Assembly (NCBI RefSeq): GCF_026151205.1
Contig: NC_087076.1
Location: forward strand, 1,373,692-1,437,691
Reading direction: 5' to 3'
From: Bolinopsis microptera
Taxonomy: Eukaryota; Ctenophora; Tentaculata; Lobata; Bolinopsidae
DNA length: 64,000 nucleotides
How positions within the stretch are numbered: position 1 is the stretch's first letter; each line of letters begins with the position of its first letter. The translations under genes were made by a program, and so were the position numbers. Of this stretch, positions 22,266-32,705 are shown piece by piece. The notes beneath the pieces were generated by a model. The model did no database searches, had not been told where the DNA came from, and saw only the letters and a list, made by a program, of their open reading frames with translations.

Positions 22266-22459
22266 TTTAGATTGGCTGAATTGTGCATCACGTGCTAGCT
22301 GCATTTGGAAAGTGGAATGCGCCACGCCACACGCGTGCAAATCTTAAACTTTATGTCGCGCTCGAGATCAAGCCGTCTGTTTAAATTAAACCACCTTTAG
22401 TAACACCGCCAGCCAGTAACTTTTGCTGGGAAGAGCAAGTTAACTTATTGTAGGTTTAT

Positions 22460-22719
22460 AACCTACCAGGACGCGCGCCGAGTTGGACTCGTCGACGGTC
22501 CAATATATGGAACAGATATTTTACGAGTATCACCCGTTAAGTTAACTTATTATGTAAACCGGTATATAGTATATTTTACTGCAAAATCAGACAATTTTTT
22601 TCGTAAAAAAGATGTACAATTCGGGAAAATCTCATCACTCATGCCCCCTTAACGGGTGATACTCGTAAAATATTTGTTTCGAATATTAGGACGAGTCCAA
22701 CTCGGCGCGCGTTCTGGTA
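22460..22719. mobile_element. Foldback MITE, copy 2
   Basis: Same terminal inverted repeats as 19974-20754 (AACCTACCAGGACGCGCG and CGCGCGTTCTGGTA), about 260 bp, without the Helitron. Probably the older state of the element. Confidence 0.78.
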
Positions 22720-23225
22720 CGTACTACTACTGTTAGGTTATAAACTTACAAATGCCCAATCTTATCTGTACTAAATCTAATGCCGATGGCACCCCTTTCG
22801 CTCGCATAACTGATAACATGATCTGCGCGAGGCTTTTAAAATTAATTGTGTACGTTACATTCTTTATGTTATGTGTTACACGACTAAATTTTATTGTCCT
22901 TCTGTCATCATTCATAATTATACATTAGCTAATATTCAATTACAAATTTTGCAGAGCTTTGAGAACTTGACCAAATTGGTTATGGTAAAAACAAATTCAA
23001 AATTTAAGTTTTAGTGAACCGTACGAAGAAATTTAAACGAGTAACATCCGTTAACTTTAACTTTAAGATACTTTGAACAATTAGTTCAGGTTTAATTTTA
23101 TTACTCAATCTCATTTTGTAGAAATCTTATTTGTTGTTGGATTGCATTGCTTTCGGGCCGATACCTAGTACTAGTAGTAGTACTAGTAGCGTACTTCGCG
23201 ATAAAGGCAGTAGTTAGTGACAGTG

Positions 23226-24181
23226 TGACTTAATGAGCTGACATCAGACATGAGGTTTTATTAATTGTATCACGTCGTGACCCTCATTGCTATTTAATTT
23301 AGTGTATCGGGGCGAAAGCCACGATACATGTACAGCTAACAGCCGCACACTCGTGTGCGGCGGGCCAACAACGTTAATTTTAAATTACGTGAGGCAAACA
23401 TAAGGTTAAGAGGTTTATCGCATCCTTATATATATTATTATTAATGTATATATATATATAATTATATATATAATTCGAACAATTGAAACAAATCAAATTG
23501 GCGGGCAAACGATCCGTTTCATGATATGTATAAAAACCAATACCAATCATCAGTGCCCCGAAGCTATCCATAATCTTAACCACAACCCTAACCCTAACCC
23601 GAGCCCTAAATAATCGAATTCACGTTTTACTAGCCTGTCACGTGACCAAAACGGTTTTTTGCCCATAACTCTCCAGGGAAGCATTTTAACCCTACGTCAT
23701 GGGGGTGATTCGGAATCAGCGTCCAAAAATACACCGATCTAGATCACTTTCATGCCTAAAGGGCCTTTTCACAAGAATTTTCTTAAAATTTGGGCGAGCG
23801 ATTTAGTAGGAGCGGTGCCAAATAGAATAATGAATTGTAGCGCTATTTTTATCGATCATGAAACATTTACAAAATTATCAAAATTTACAAAATTTCCAAA
23901 AAATCTTTTAAAAAAACACAGTTTATTGTGTCCGTCCAGACTCCAGACCAGAATCAACAATTAACTCTTAAATTGAAATACGGATCCTAATTCTACCAGC
24001 ATCACGGAACTCAGTAAAGAATTTTCCTCTACCACTACACTCGAAGGCCAACGCAGTTTACAACTTTAAAAGCCAAAGATATCTTACTACCTTACTTCAT
24101 AGACAATTTTAAAATTTGGACGGACACAATAAACTGTGTTTTTTTGGAAGATTTTTTGGAAATTTTGAAAATGTTTCATAA
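23226..24181. repeat. 956-bp direct duplication, copy 1
   Basis: Nearly identical to 28209-29170. It contains a structured hairpin cluster (23247-23366), TA microsatellites, a telomere-motif insert (about 23566-23817) and half of an inverted repeat. The right arm of that inverted repeat, present in copy 2, is missing here. Confidence 0.93.
23247..23366. other. Cluster of three strong hairpins, copy 1
   Basis: Hairpin 1: TGAGG...CCTCA enclosing TCACG T CGTGA. Hairpin 2: GTATCG-G-GGC-GAAA-GCC-A-CGATAC, a stem with one G/A mismatch capped by a GAAA tetraloop. Hairpin 3: GCCGCACA CTCG TGTGCGGC, an 8-bp stem with a CTCG loop. The regular stems with stable tetraloops suggest a structured RNA or a transposon end; function unknown. 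Repeated at 28230-28349. Confidence 0.55.
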
Positions 24182-24609
24182 CCCGCTGAGAGCTGCGCGT
24201 AGAAATAAGATTGTTGAGCGATAATTGCGCTGGTGCTACATTTTATACCATTGGATAGCAAAAATGCTCAATCGAATGTCGCCCTTCTCAAAAAACTCAG
24301 CACAGGTTCTCATAAAAAGTTATGAACATTTATATGGTCAAAATAAATTCTTACGCCGCGCGCCGAACAAAATGAATTCATAATAGAATAACTTGCGCGT
24401 TGCTACACGTATCTATGGATACGCGTCGCTTCACGTATCTATGGACACGATGACTATATATAGGCATGAGCGGACGGCTCATTTTTCATATCATTACAGT
24501 CGCGCGTGTGCTAAATACATCAGTTCTGCGAGTTATGTTGTTAAAATCTCGCCTCGTCAAATTGAAAGAACTTTACTTGCTTTAGGAGCTACTAAACATG
24601 GCCCAACCA

Positions 24610-24880
24610 TGAACCAGCGAATGCAATGTGCCACGATGCAAATGTTGTGAACTTAAAGCTTCCCTTGGAAAGTGGAAACTTCTACTGCTTATAGAGTTAC
24701 AACATCATTTATTTGTTATTTCCCAATGTAATGTCTGTGGAAAGGCTTACGTCGGTCGCACTACTCGCTCTTTACGGGTTATATTATAGTTATACGGGCC
24801 GGTTATATTATATATTAGGACTGGAGAACATAGGGTCAAATATTATAAACTTTTAAATGGCGATAAATAAGTGATGAATA
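24610..24880 (+). mobile_element. Decayed Penelope-like GIY-YIG fragment
   Basis: One frame reads CNVPRCKCCELKASLGKW then LFVISQCNVCGKAYVGRTTR; a frameshifted continuation reads RTGEHRVKYYKLLNGDK. This is the Cys cluster plus GIY-YIG core of a Penelope-type endonuclease, interrupted by an insertion of about 50 bp and several stops. Confidence 0.68.
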
Positions 24881-25960
24881 TAGTTTTTGCTTACATTTAT
24901 TGGATCGTGGTTATACTTATAGACAAAGGGAACATTTCTATCAGCCGAATACTCGGGAAATCGGAAGTGAGGGTTAAATGAGGAGCTGCACATTGCAGCA
25001 GTCTCGGGCGAAGTACGGTACACACTACTTTAAGTTTAACAGTCACTGGCCAAAATTAATCCTTCGGCTACCTGCAATTGGCTGGTTGCACGTGTGTAAC
25101 AATGTGGCTGTTGGAATACTCCGAAGTAATGTCGTTAAATTTACTGGAGAATCAATGATGAGGTCTGAGGACATCGTGTGTATTGGGGTACAGGGCCGGT
25201 AGCATGCGTTAATTTAGGGTAGCATGCGTTAATTTACTGACTCTGACACTACAACATTGGAATCCTTTATCGATTACAAGCACAGCTCGTAATCAATAAA
25301 TGTAGTGGTTGTCGGCTGAACAGATTGCCGATGCAACCGCTACAAATTAGCTTTATAAGAGTCTTCAGTCATATTGATTTCTTCAAATCAGAGCTGCATT
25401 TTACACCCTCCTGTCTGGTGGCAGTGCAACTGTTAGTTAAAGAGGTAATTTTTGGGGTACCTCCCTACAGGCAATTGTGAAATAAGATGGTAGCATGCCT
25501 TAGAGAGCGTATCTCCAATTTCAGGGGCGACCCTAGATGGATCAAAGATCGTGCATATCTAGGGATATCTGTGATCTAGCGCCCGGCTCTACATTAAATA
25601 CAGAAATATTACCGATTTTACGAGAAAATCGTGGTGTTGCTTGCTTACCTATGTTCAATGTTATTATGCTATGTATGTTAGAATAGGAAATGATTGCGGT
25701 GCCAACAAAGAATGCGGCCCAATATTGCTTTAGTTCTCCAGTAGGATATACAACTTGTATGAACAAGGCCAAGGCATGGCCTCAAAATTCGTTGCATCGT
25801 GTATTTGAATTGTAATATGGCCTAAGCGGGATTATCGTCTTGACATGCTTTTCTCTGCATGAAGCCTAAATACTAAGTGTGGTAACACGTCGGTTAGTCA
25901 ACGGGGACAAGCAGTACCGAAAATAAGCGACTCTTAGTTGAATTTCCCCCAATTTTTCTC
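24881..25960. other. Intergenic DNA
   Basis: A fragment of the SINE tail (GAGGGTTAAATGAGGAG) lies at about 24968-24985, and the motif GGTAGCATGCGTTAATTTA is doubled at 25199-25238. No gene identified. Confidence 0.5.
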
Positions 25961-25962
25961 AA

Positions 25963-26120
25963 TGGCTGGGTGGCCTAGTGGTTAGAGCTTCCGCCTTCTG
26001 TACAGAAGGTTCAGGGTTAGAATCCCAGTTTTACTCAGTCTAGGGAGTAGCTAAGGATTCATTGGATCTATGTGATCTCCTCGGTCGAATTAGCCGAATG
26101 ATAGGAAACTTGATTGAGGG
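25963..26120 (+). mobile_element. tRNA-derived SINE
   Basis: The head resembles a tRNA: acceptor GCTGGGT pairs with ACTCAGT (with wobble), A-box TGGCCTAGTGGTTA, anticodon arm CCTT...AAGG with TGTACA in the loop (Tyr-like GTA), B-box GGTTAGAATCC. The tRNA part ends near 26040 and a non-tRNA body follows to about 26120 (GAGGGTTAAATGAGGAG), which recurs alone near 24968. The internal A and B boxes imply RNA polymerase III transcription, as in SINEs. Confidence 0.72.
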
Positions 26121-26399
26121 TTAAATGAGGAGGGGTGCCTGTGCCAAAAGATCAAGAATCTTAGGATACTCCTTCAGAACATCTACAATGTAGTGTACTG
26201 TTAAACAAGGGCGGTCGAACTATTCGATGACCCTGTAGAGGAATCTACGAACTTTACAAATTATACAAATTATTATTATATTCTTCACCAAGAGAGATTA
26301 TCAATTTGAAAGTCATGTTAATAAATTTAAATCACAAATTCATTATATCATAAATTCAAATCATACATCCAATAACTTTAAGAAAATCAAGTTAACAGT

Positions 26400-26640
26400 C
26401 TGCAGTCTCTCGTCATACTTAAGATCCACTTTGCTGCTCCTCGGCTAGGACGTTCTCTGCACAGTCTCTTCGTGAGTTTCACATATGTTATGTCCTGCCC
26501 CGCCTTCAGACAGTCCAGAAATTTCCAGATAGTAAGGTTTGAAAAGGATAACATTGAGTGCAGTAGAGGCCGTGGAGCAATCCTTCAGCTATGTTGAACT
26601 CCGGGGAAGCAGCATCTTGGTGGACTCCATTTGTAGTGAG
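26400..26640 (-). mobile_element. MULE transposase C-terminal fragment
   Basis: The reverse strand reads LTIWKFLDCLKAGQDITYVK and LCRERPSRGAAKWI, resembling the HPxIWKFLxxLKxEQ block near the C-terminus of MULE transposases. Heavily decayed. Confidence 0.5.
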
Positions 26641-26689
26641 CGAAGGTAGGATTGATGAGATCTCGATCCATGTGGACTCGTAGCTAGTA

Positions 26690-27260
26690 ACTGTAGAACT
26701 CCGCTATGTCTGTAGAAATAGAGTTTTCTGCGCTGTATCCAGAAGTAGGGGCTTGTCTGGATTCTGGAAGGGTGTCTAGGAAGTTTCCAAGAGATGTCTT
26801 GAAGCTTGTCAAAGTCCTTTGAGTATTGACAATTTTGGGGAGAACATTCCAGAGTCTTCCATCTCTTACTGCGAATGAGTGGTCGTAGGTGGAGCGTGCA
26901 GCAGCTGATGCTTGTTTGGTGAGAGAAGGGAGTATAACTTTAACTCCCAGTCTGGCATTCTCTCTGAACTGTACATCTAGAACATTTGGACATATTCCCT
27001 GGAGAACTTTCCACAGATGTATGATGGTGTAGCGTTCTCGGCGTCTTTGCAGTGATGTAAGTTTCAGTTCCTTCAGTCTATTCCATTTAATCGGTGTCTC
27101 TGAGCTCTAGAATCCGTCTGGTGAACTAGCGTTGTATGCTTTCGATAGACTGGACATCATAGATCTTGTTTTGATTCCAAAGCGGGCAGCAGTACTCCAC
27201 TCTGGACCTTATCAGGGATTTGTAGAGCTGGAGCATAACAAGTGTTGTCCTGTCTTAGAA
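26690..27260 (-). mobile_element. LINE reverse-transcriptase C-terminal fragment
   Basis: The reverse strand shows VEYCCPLWNQNKIYDVQSIE, LKLTSLQRRRERYTIIHLWK, ICPNVLDVQFRENARLG and YDHSFAVRDGRLWNVLPKIV in order: the thumb and tail of a LINE RT. A frameshift occurs near 27110-27130. It lies between two MULE fragments, so it either inserted into the MULE or was joined by rearrangement. Confidence 0.78.
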
Positions 27261-27289
27261 TACTCCAAGAGTGTTGTCAGTGTTGAGTC

Positions 27290-28010
27290 TGTTAGTCCTT
27301 GCTCTAGTTTGAGGGCTTCAAGGAATTTCCAGATGGTAGGATTTGAACACTGGACGAGGCTGCGGAAACCATTATGTCATCCTTCTGTAAGGTTCAAAGA
27401 GCGTGGGAGACCAGCTAGACAGCAATCGTACTGGTTCCAGGACAGGTGATCGAAGCGAGCAGGTCTGTTTGGTGTTCCCATCCACGTGGACTCAAAGTAT
27501 AATGTTAAGACATCCATATCTGCGTAGTGAATGTCATCAGGAGGGATGAAAGGTAGAGCTCCGATCCGTTGGAAGGCTTTCCGGATGTCGGATCCAACCA
27601 CCTGATACTCCGGAACAAGGTCGGAGCGAGCGAAGTTCCTCCATAGAGCCTGTTTGAAGTGGAAGTAGCAGCCACGTAGAGTAGTCCCGGGCCAGACAGC
27701 AGTGACACTGTTCCGTAGTCTAGCTTCATTATCACAAAGGGCGGTGTCTGGCTGGAAAGGTCCAAAGCGATCCAGTTCTTCTAGTAAGTTTGTGTAGTGT
27801 TCTTGCCGCTTTCCAGGGAGAAGACCAAACGCCAGAGGAAGTCTGTAATTGTCTGGGGTGATTCCATGTACTGTCAGGAGTTGGGTGAATAGATTGGGTG
27901 CCACCTTTTTTGTTTTGTGTTGCTGCGCTGAGAGGTACAGGTGTTGGTCGGCAGCTTTCTGCTTCAATTCTGCTCTGAACTCTGCTTTCTTAGCTAGAAT
28001 TGTCTACTGC
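27290..28010 (-). mobile_element. MULE (Mutator-like) transposase fragment
   Basis: The reverse strand has a 196-codon frame (27967-27377): LPLAFGLLPGKRQEHYTNLL, DTALCDNEARLRNSVTAVWP, LRGCYFHFKQALWRN and GALPFIPPDDI. This is the MULE DDE region with its CDxE-type acidic residue and GCxFHFxQALWR motif. A decayed tail with PTIWKFLEALKLEQGLTDS follows at 27290-27340. The N-terminal DNA-binding part is absent. Confidence 0.85.
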
Positions 28011-28229
28011 CGTAACGGCAAATTTTGTCCTTTGCACGTGACTCCTGAGAAAAATAATTATTATTAATAGACAAACATGAATCATAACACATAGATAGAC
28101 TTATTACAATTACAACCTGTAAATCTTCTAGTGGTGAAATAATTAATTTTCAAAAGTATTAACTACACACCATGTTGCAGACTCTCGTGTGACACACACT
28201 TGACTTACTGACTTAATGAGCTGACATCA

Positions 28230-28349
28230 GACATGAGGTTTTATTAATTGTATCACGTCGTGACCCTCATTGCTATTTAATTTAGTGTATCGGGGCGAAA
28301 GCCACGATACATGTACAGCTAACAGCCGCACACTCGTGTGCGGCGGGCC
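28230..28349. other. Cluster of three strong hairpins, copy 2
   Basis: Identical to 23247-23366, including the GAAA and CTCG tetraloops. Confidence 0.55.
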
Positions 28350-28456
28350 AACAACGTTAATTTTAAATTACGTGAGGCAAACATAAGGTTAAGAGGTTTA
28401 TCGCATCCTTATATATATTATTATTAATGTATATATATATATAATTATATATATAA

Positions 28457-29352
28457 TTCGAACAATTGAAACAAATCAAATTGGCGGGCAAACGATCCGT
28501 TTCATGATACAGATATGTATAAAAAACAATACCAATCATCAGTGCCCCGAAGCTATCCATAATCTTAACCACAACCCTAACCCTAACCCGAGCCCTAAAT
28601 AATCGAATTCACGTTTTACTAGCCTGTCACGTGACCAAAACGGTTTTTTGCCCATAACTCTCCAGGGAAGCATTTTAACCCTACGTCATGGGGGTGATTC
28701 GGAATCAGCGTCCAAAAATACACCGATCTAGATCACTTTCATGCCTAAAGGGCCTTTTCACAAGAATTTTCTTAAAATTTGGGCGAGCGATTTAGTAGGA
28801 GCGGTGCCAAATAGAATAATGAATTGTAGCGCTATTTTTATCGATCATGAAACATTTACAAAATTATCAAAATTTACAAAATTTCCAAAAAATCTTTAAA
28901 AAAAACACAGTTTATTGTGTCCGTCCAGACTCCAGACCAGAATCAACAATTAACACTTAAATTGAAATACAGATCCTAATTCTACCAGCATCACGGAACT
29001 CAGTAAAGAATTTTCCTCTACCACTACACTCGAAGGCCAACGCAGTTTACAACTTTAAAAGCCAAAGATATCTTACTACCTTACTTCATAGACAATTTTA
29101 AAATTTGGACGGACACAATAAACTGTGTTTTTTTGGAAGATTTTTTGGAAATTTTGAAAATGTTTCATAATTATGAAACTTTTTTTTTTTTTTTTTTTTA
29201 ATCGATAAAAATTATTTTATAAAGGAGCAACATGTCATAGCGCTACAATTCATTATTCTATTTGGCACTGATGATTGGTATTGTTTTTTATACATATCAT
29301 GAAACGGATCGTTTGCCCGCCAATTTGATTTGTATCAATTGTTCGAATCATA
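28457..29352. mobile_element. Inverted-repeat element carrying a telomere-motif insert
   Basis: The left arm (ATTCGAACAATTGAAACAAA..., then TGCCAAATAGAATAATG...) and right arm (to 29352, ...TTGTTCGAAT reversed) are complementary. The left arm is interrupted by a segment of about 255 bp (about 28550-28805) of the telomere-motif family; the right arm has the uninterrupted site (CATCAGTGCCAAATAG). GTGCC is present at both junctions of the insert. A T-run at 29181-29200 lies next to the right arm. Confidence 0.75.
28550..28805 (+). repeat. Telomere-motif repeat, 5'-truncated copy
   Basis: CCGAAGCTATCC, a CCCTAACCCTAA stretch, CCTGTCACGTGACC, GGTGATTCGGAATCAGCGTC and the right end GGGCGAGCGATTTAGTAGGA. 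Same family as 7279-7654 but lacking the left inverted repeat. An equivalent copy lies at about 23566-23817 inside the 956-bp duplicate. Confidence 0.82.
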
Positions 29353-29691
29353 ATGCTCCTGCTTAACTGCAGTCGAGCACTCTCTTTGGGAAACCAAACA
29401 GCAACTATTCATTAATTATATATATATATATATATTTCGTTGCTGTACTCCTACACATTAAAAGTCGGTATATATATATTAGTACCGAGTAATTCCTTCT
29501 ATTTCCAAAATTAGTTGCCATGAAATAATTTGGAGAAATGGTTATTAATATTGGTCATAATTCGTAAAAAGTCAAGTTACTAGTAGGATCAATATTCAAT
29601 ATTTATTGAATATAATTGTATAACTTTTTATATATCTTTATCATTACAGTTACACAAAGGTATCATAACAATATTATTTCCAAGCCATACA

Positions 29692-30440
29692 ATGTTCCAG
29701 TTCATTCTGCTTGGAGCTGTCCTGATAAGTGCAAGTTTTGCCGAATCGCCCACGACCAGTACAAGTTCCTCTTCCAGCTCGCCCCTAGCGAGAGAAAAAG
29801 TTGAAATAACCTTTTGTCGACACGAAAATAAGAAGATCGAAATCGGAGCAAAGGTCTACAAGGGATGCGAGGAATGCACATGCACGACCAAGCCCTATAT
29901 CAGCTTCATGGGACCCGCGGATCAAGGTAAATATTATGTAGTTAATTTTATGTTAATGAATTATATATATATATATATGTATATAATTATATATATTAGC
30001 TCTGGGCGGGCCACCCTCTGTATAATTTGTCGGTCTTAGTTTCAACATATTCATTATCTTTTTTTTAAAAATTTGACAAGTTCTAATTTTCCTCAGGACA
30101 AGTGGTATGCAGCGAGGGTACTTTCTGTTGTCTGTTCATTGACAACGAAGGTAAAACTCAGCGAGCTTACACCGGTGACAAATACAGTGATGGTTGTAAC
30201 ACATGTACATGTAAAAAGGACATGAGTGTTGAAGATTGCACTCAGCAATGGTGTAAGAACATGTGTCCGTATTATACTGTGGATAATATCGTGAATCATA
30301 CCAAACTGGGAAAAGTTATTGCGATTGACGACGCAGTCGGCAAAAAGAAATGTCCCAGAAAGTGCAAATGCACGCGATCAGGAAGAATTAAGTGCACAGG
30401 ACGCTGCCTTAACGAGAGTCCCATGGCCATATTTGGTTAG
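29692..30440 (+). CDS. Small cysteine-rich secreted protein (two exons)
   Basis: Exon 1 is 29692-29926, a 170-bp phase-1 intron follows (GTAAAT...CCTCAG), and exon 2 is 30097-30440, giving 192 residues. Signal peptide MFQFILLGAVLISASFA; Ser/Thr-rich linker (about 18-34), possibly glycosylated; then three small Cys modules: FCRHENKKIEIGAKVYKGCE with CTCTTK; FCCLFIDNEG...YSDGCNTCTC; and CPRKCKCTRSGRIKCTGRC. The spacing (aromatic-GC-x2-C-x-C) recalls VWC/pacifastin-like repeats, but I cannot assign a family. It lacks membrane segments, so it is probably extracellular. TATCTTTATCATTACAG upstream (ends 29648) may be a 5' UTR splice acceptor. Copy A (14414) has only exon 1. Confidence 0.82.
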
Positions 30441-30851
30441 GTTAATAATTTTAAGGCGGGCGAATTAGTAATAGCCCTGTGTTAAAGTTTAAACCAAGTT
30501 TGAGTTGATAGTAAAACAGAAACAATCTCTCTTATAATTATAAAGCATGAATAATTTTCTTAAATGTTAAAAAGAATGAACAATTTAAAAATGTCTTAAG
30601 AATAAGTAATACAGTCACAAATATGTTAACAACTTTTTTCAAGCATGGAATATGAAATGTATGGTAAAAATGTATTATTGATTTACTACAACCATATGAT
30701 GCAGTTTTAAATTGACTTTATACACTAAAAATGAAACAGAAAGACTCTAAACGCTGTAAGAGTTACAACAAATTTACAAATACGTTTGGAAATTTCAGTG
30801 CCAGTTTGACAGGCATAGTCAGTCTTTGAAATTTGAATAAATGAGTACCTA

Positions 30852-30943
30852 ATCGTTCACATATTACCTAATCAATATTTTAGCAATTTTTACTCCCTCC
30901 CCCCTCCGTAATCAACCGTAATCAAGACCCAACCCCACCCCCT

Positions 30944-30945
<2 letters not shown>
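30852..30945. repeat. Poly-G MITE half, copy 4, followed by GT microsatellite
   Basis: TCGTTCACATATTACCTAAT, a CCCTCCCCCCTCC tract, GTAATCAAGACCCAACCCC; reverse complement of the right half of 20894-21003. A (GT)n run follows at 30949-30988, where the G-run of other copies would be. Confidence 0.65.
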
Positions 30946-30991
<46 letters not shown>

Positions 30992-31094
30992 CGCTCGAAG
31001 GCATCCAAAACCATTTAAAATCCAAAATTAAAACTAACAGTATTAATATCCTGGACAATAACTTCATAGTGGAATTATTTTGGGAAAACATTTG

Positions 31095-31195
31095 AACGGA
31101 CTTTGACTTGGACGGACCCGTAAACGGACAGACTTTCTTCTAACGCTTGCGTCCAATTAATTTCCGTTCAAATTAAGTCCGGTAAGGTAGCACAA
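31095..31195. repeat. GTCCGTTCAA iterated element, copy 2
   Basis: TTGAACGGACTTTGACTTGG, GGACGGACC, TTCCGTTCAAATTAAGTCCG: the same iterated motif in both orientations as at 19549-19661. Confidence 0.55.
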
Positions 31196-32505
31196 AATCT
31201 AAGCTTCAAATGATAGTCGAAGGATTGCTTTTCATTGTATTATTACCAATCTACACGTGAATCTACTTCTGTTTGTATCCTCAAATAAAACATTTCAGAG
31301 GGCTTCCACATTCCACGTTTTAGTTTCATCGGTCAACCCAATCTTCAGATATTTGGTAATACTAATAGTTTTGAACTTACGCGCATAGGAAATTTCATAT
31401 CTTGAGCTTTGGCCCTACCCCTTCGGTCCTTCTACTACTCAAATAGTTTATTGTTCGCAATTAACTTGAACACAGTATTAATTTTGTCTGAAGATGCTAA
31501 ACCTTCCAGCTGCGGCTTTTGCTGGCATGTGCTCTAAAATCAGTTATTTTTGAAAACCCCTGAACATACTGTCTATTATAATACAGGATAGTGGATCATG
31601 ATACAGATGTTTTGGAACTGTAAGTTGTTGAATTTCTCAGGAGAAGGATAAGCAGGTTACTTGTTCTCTTACACTCACTCTCCGAGTGAAGTTGTTGAAG
31701 CGTTTTGCGCAAGTCATTGTCTGTCACCCCTTCGTTACTGGAATACAGTGATTTATAAGTAAATTGACAGTATATCAGCAAAAAGGCAATAGTAAATACT
31801 ACATTGCAACTATTGTCTGATCATTCAAATTGTCGGTGTCCATCTCTCGTTCTCTGATTATTTTCATCGGTGGTTCAAAAGACAGTAAACTAAAATATAT
31901 GTTTTAGACTAACTGCAAATAGTAGAGAAGAGTAAGAGTGGAGATAAGAGTCTCGTTATCACGTGACTGCAGTAGCGGTAAGATAAGGTCCAGCTTCTCA
32001 GAGATGTGGTCTCTGTGTTGTGCGTTAACTGCGAGGTTAACCAGTCCCATCACACCCATCCTGGAATATACGTCGCTACAATTTACAGTTTACAGTTTAA
32101 AATCTCCTTCAATAAAAAATCTATCCGTTTTATTTTTGTCGTTTCTTTTATTTATGTTCTAGCGTTATTATTAAATATTAAATCAAAGTTCTAAACAAGG
32201 GATAGTTTAAAAAACAACGCCCAAGTCTAATCTTTCCCTAAAACAAAAACAAAAAATTAAAAACTTCATTGCAATTTCCGCCAATATCTCTTGTCATAAC
32301 TCAAATTACGGAGATAATGCAGGTCAAAGATATAATTCAAATAAAGATTTCTTTTACATAAATCATGCACAATCAGCGAGAATAGATTGCTTTGGGGTAT
32401 GCTGCCTAGCAGACGTGTTAAGCTAATAAAAATTAACATTAATCACACGTAATTAAGACAGTGTAATTATTAAACGTGCCACACAAAACCAGATGAATTA
32501 TTTAC

Positions 32506-32702
32506 CTACGTAAAATAAGGTCTTCATCATCCGTCAGGTCCAAGAAAAGGTCTACAACATTTAGTTTCTGCAGGTGTTCATGGTTTACTGGGTTGTAGGC
32601 GAAGTTAGCTAGATTCGCAACGATTTCCTGCTTAGCATGTGCAACCTCACTGTCACAATACTCTGTCAAAAGGGCCTGAGATGATAGGGTCACATTCTTC
32701 AT
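32506..32702 (-). CDS. armc7: ARMC7 first coding exon (partial gene)
   Basis: Starts ATG at 32702 (MKNVTLSSQALLTEYCDSEV), then AHAKQEIVANLANFAYNPVN and LNVVDLFLDLTDDEDLILR, ending at a good donor CGTAG|GTAAAT (32506/32505), phase 2. This matches the N-terminal armadillo repeats of ARMC7, a small conserved armadillo-repeat protein whose biochemical role I cannot infer from sequence. The expected VEFAIGGLCN exon was not found downstream on this strand within the window. It is either a partial gene split by rearrangement or an orphan duplicate. Confidence 0.72.
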
Positions 32703-32705
32703 TTT

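Larger units (their letters stand above)
28209..29170. repeat. 956-bp direct duplication, copy 2
   Basis: Partner of 23226-24181, offset about 4983 bp. It is the left part of a longer inverted-repeat structure whose right arm runs to 29352. Confidence 0.93.
29405..32705. repeat. Segmental duplication, copy B
   Basis: Better preserved partner of 12891-18165. It contains the complete two-exon secreted-protein gene and an ARMC7 first exon with its ATG. Confidence 0.9.

Noticed and set aside
25542-25772. 76-residue antisense frame
   Set aside because: No recognisable motif, no splice context; composition compatible with chance.
25963-26040. Functional tRNA-Tyr
   Set aside because: The T stem is imperfect and the sequence continues into a SINE body that recurs at 24968.
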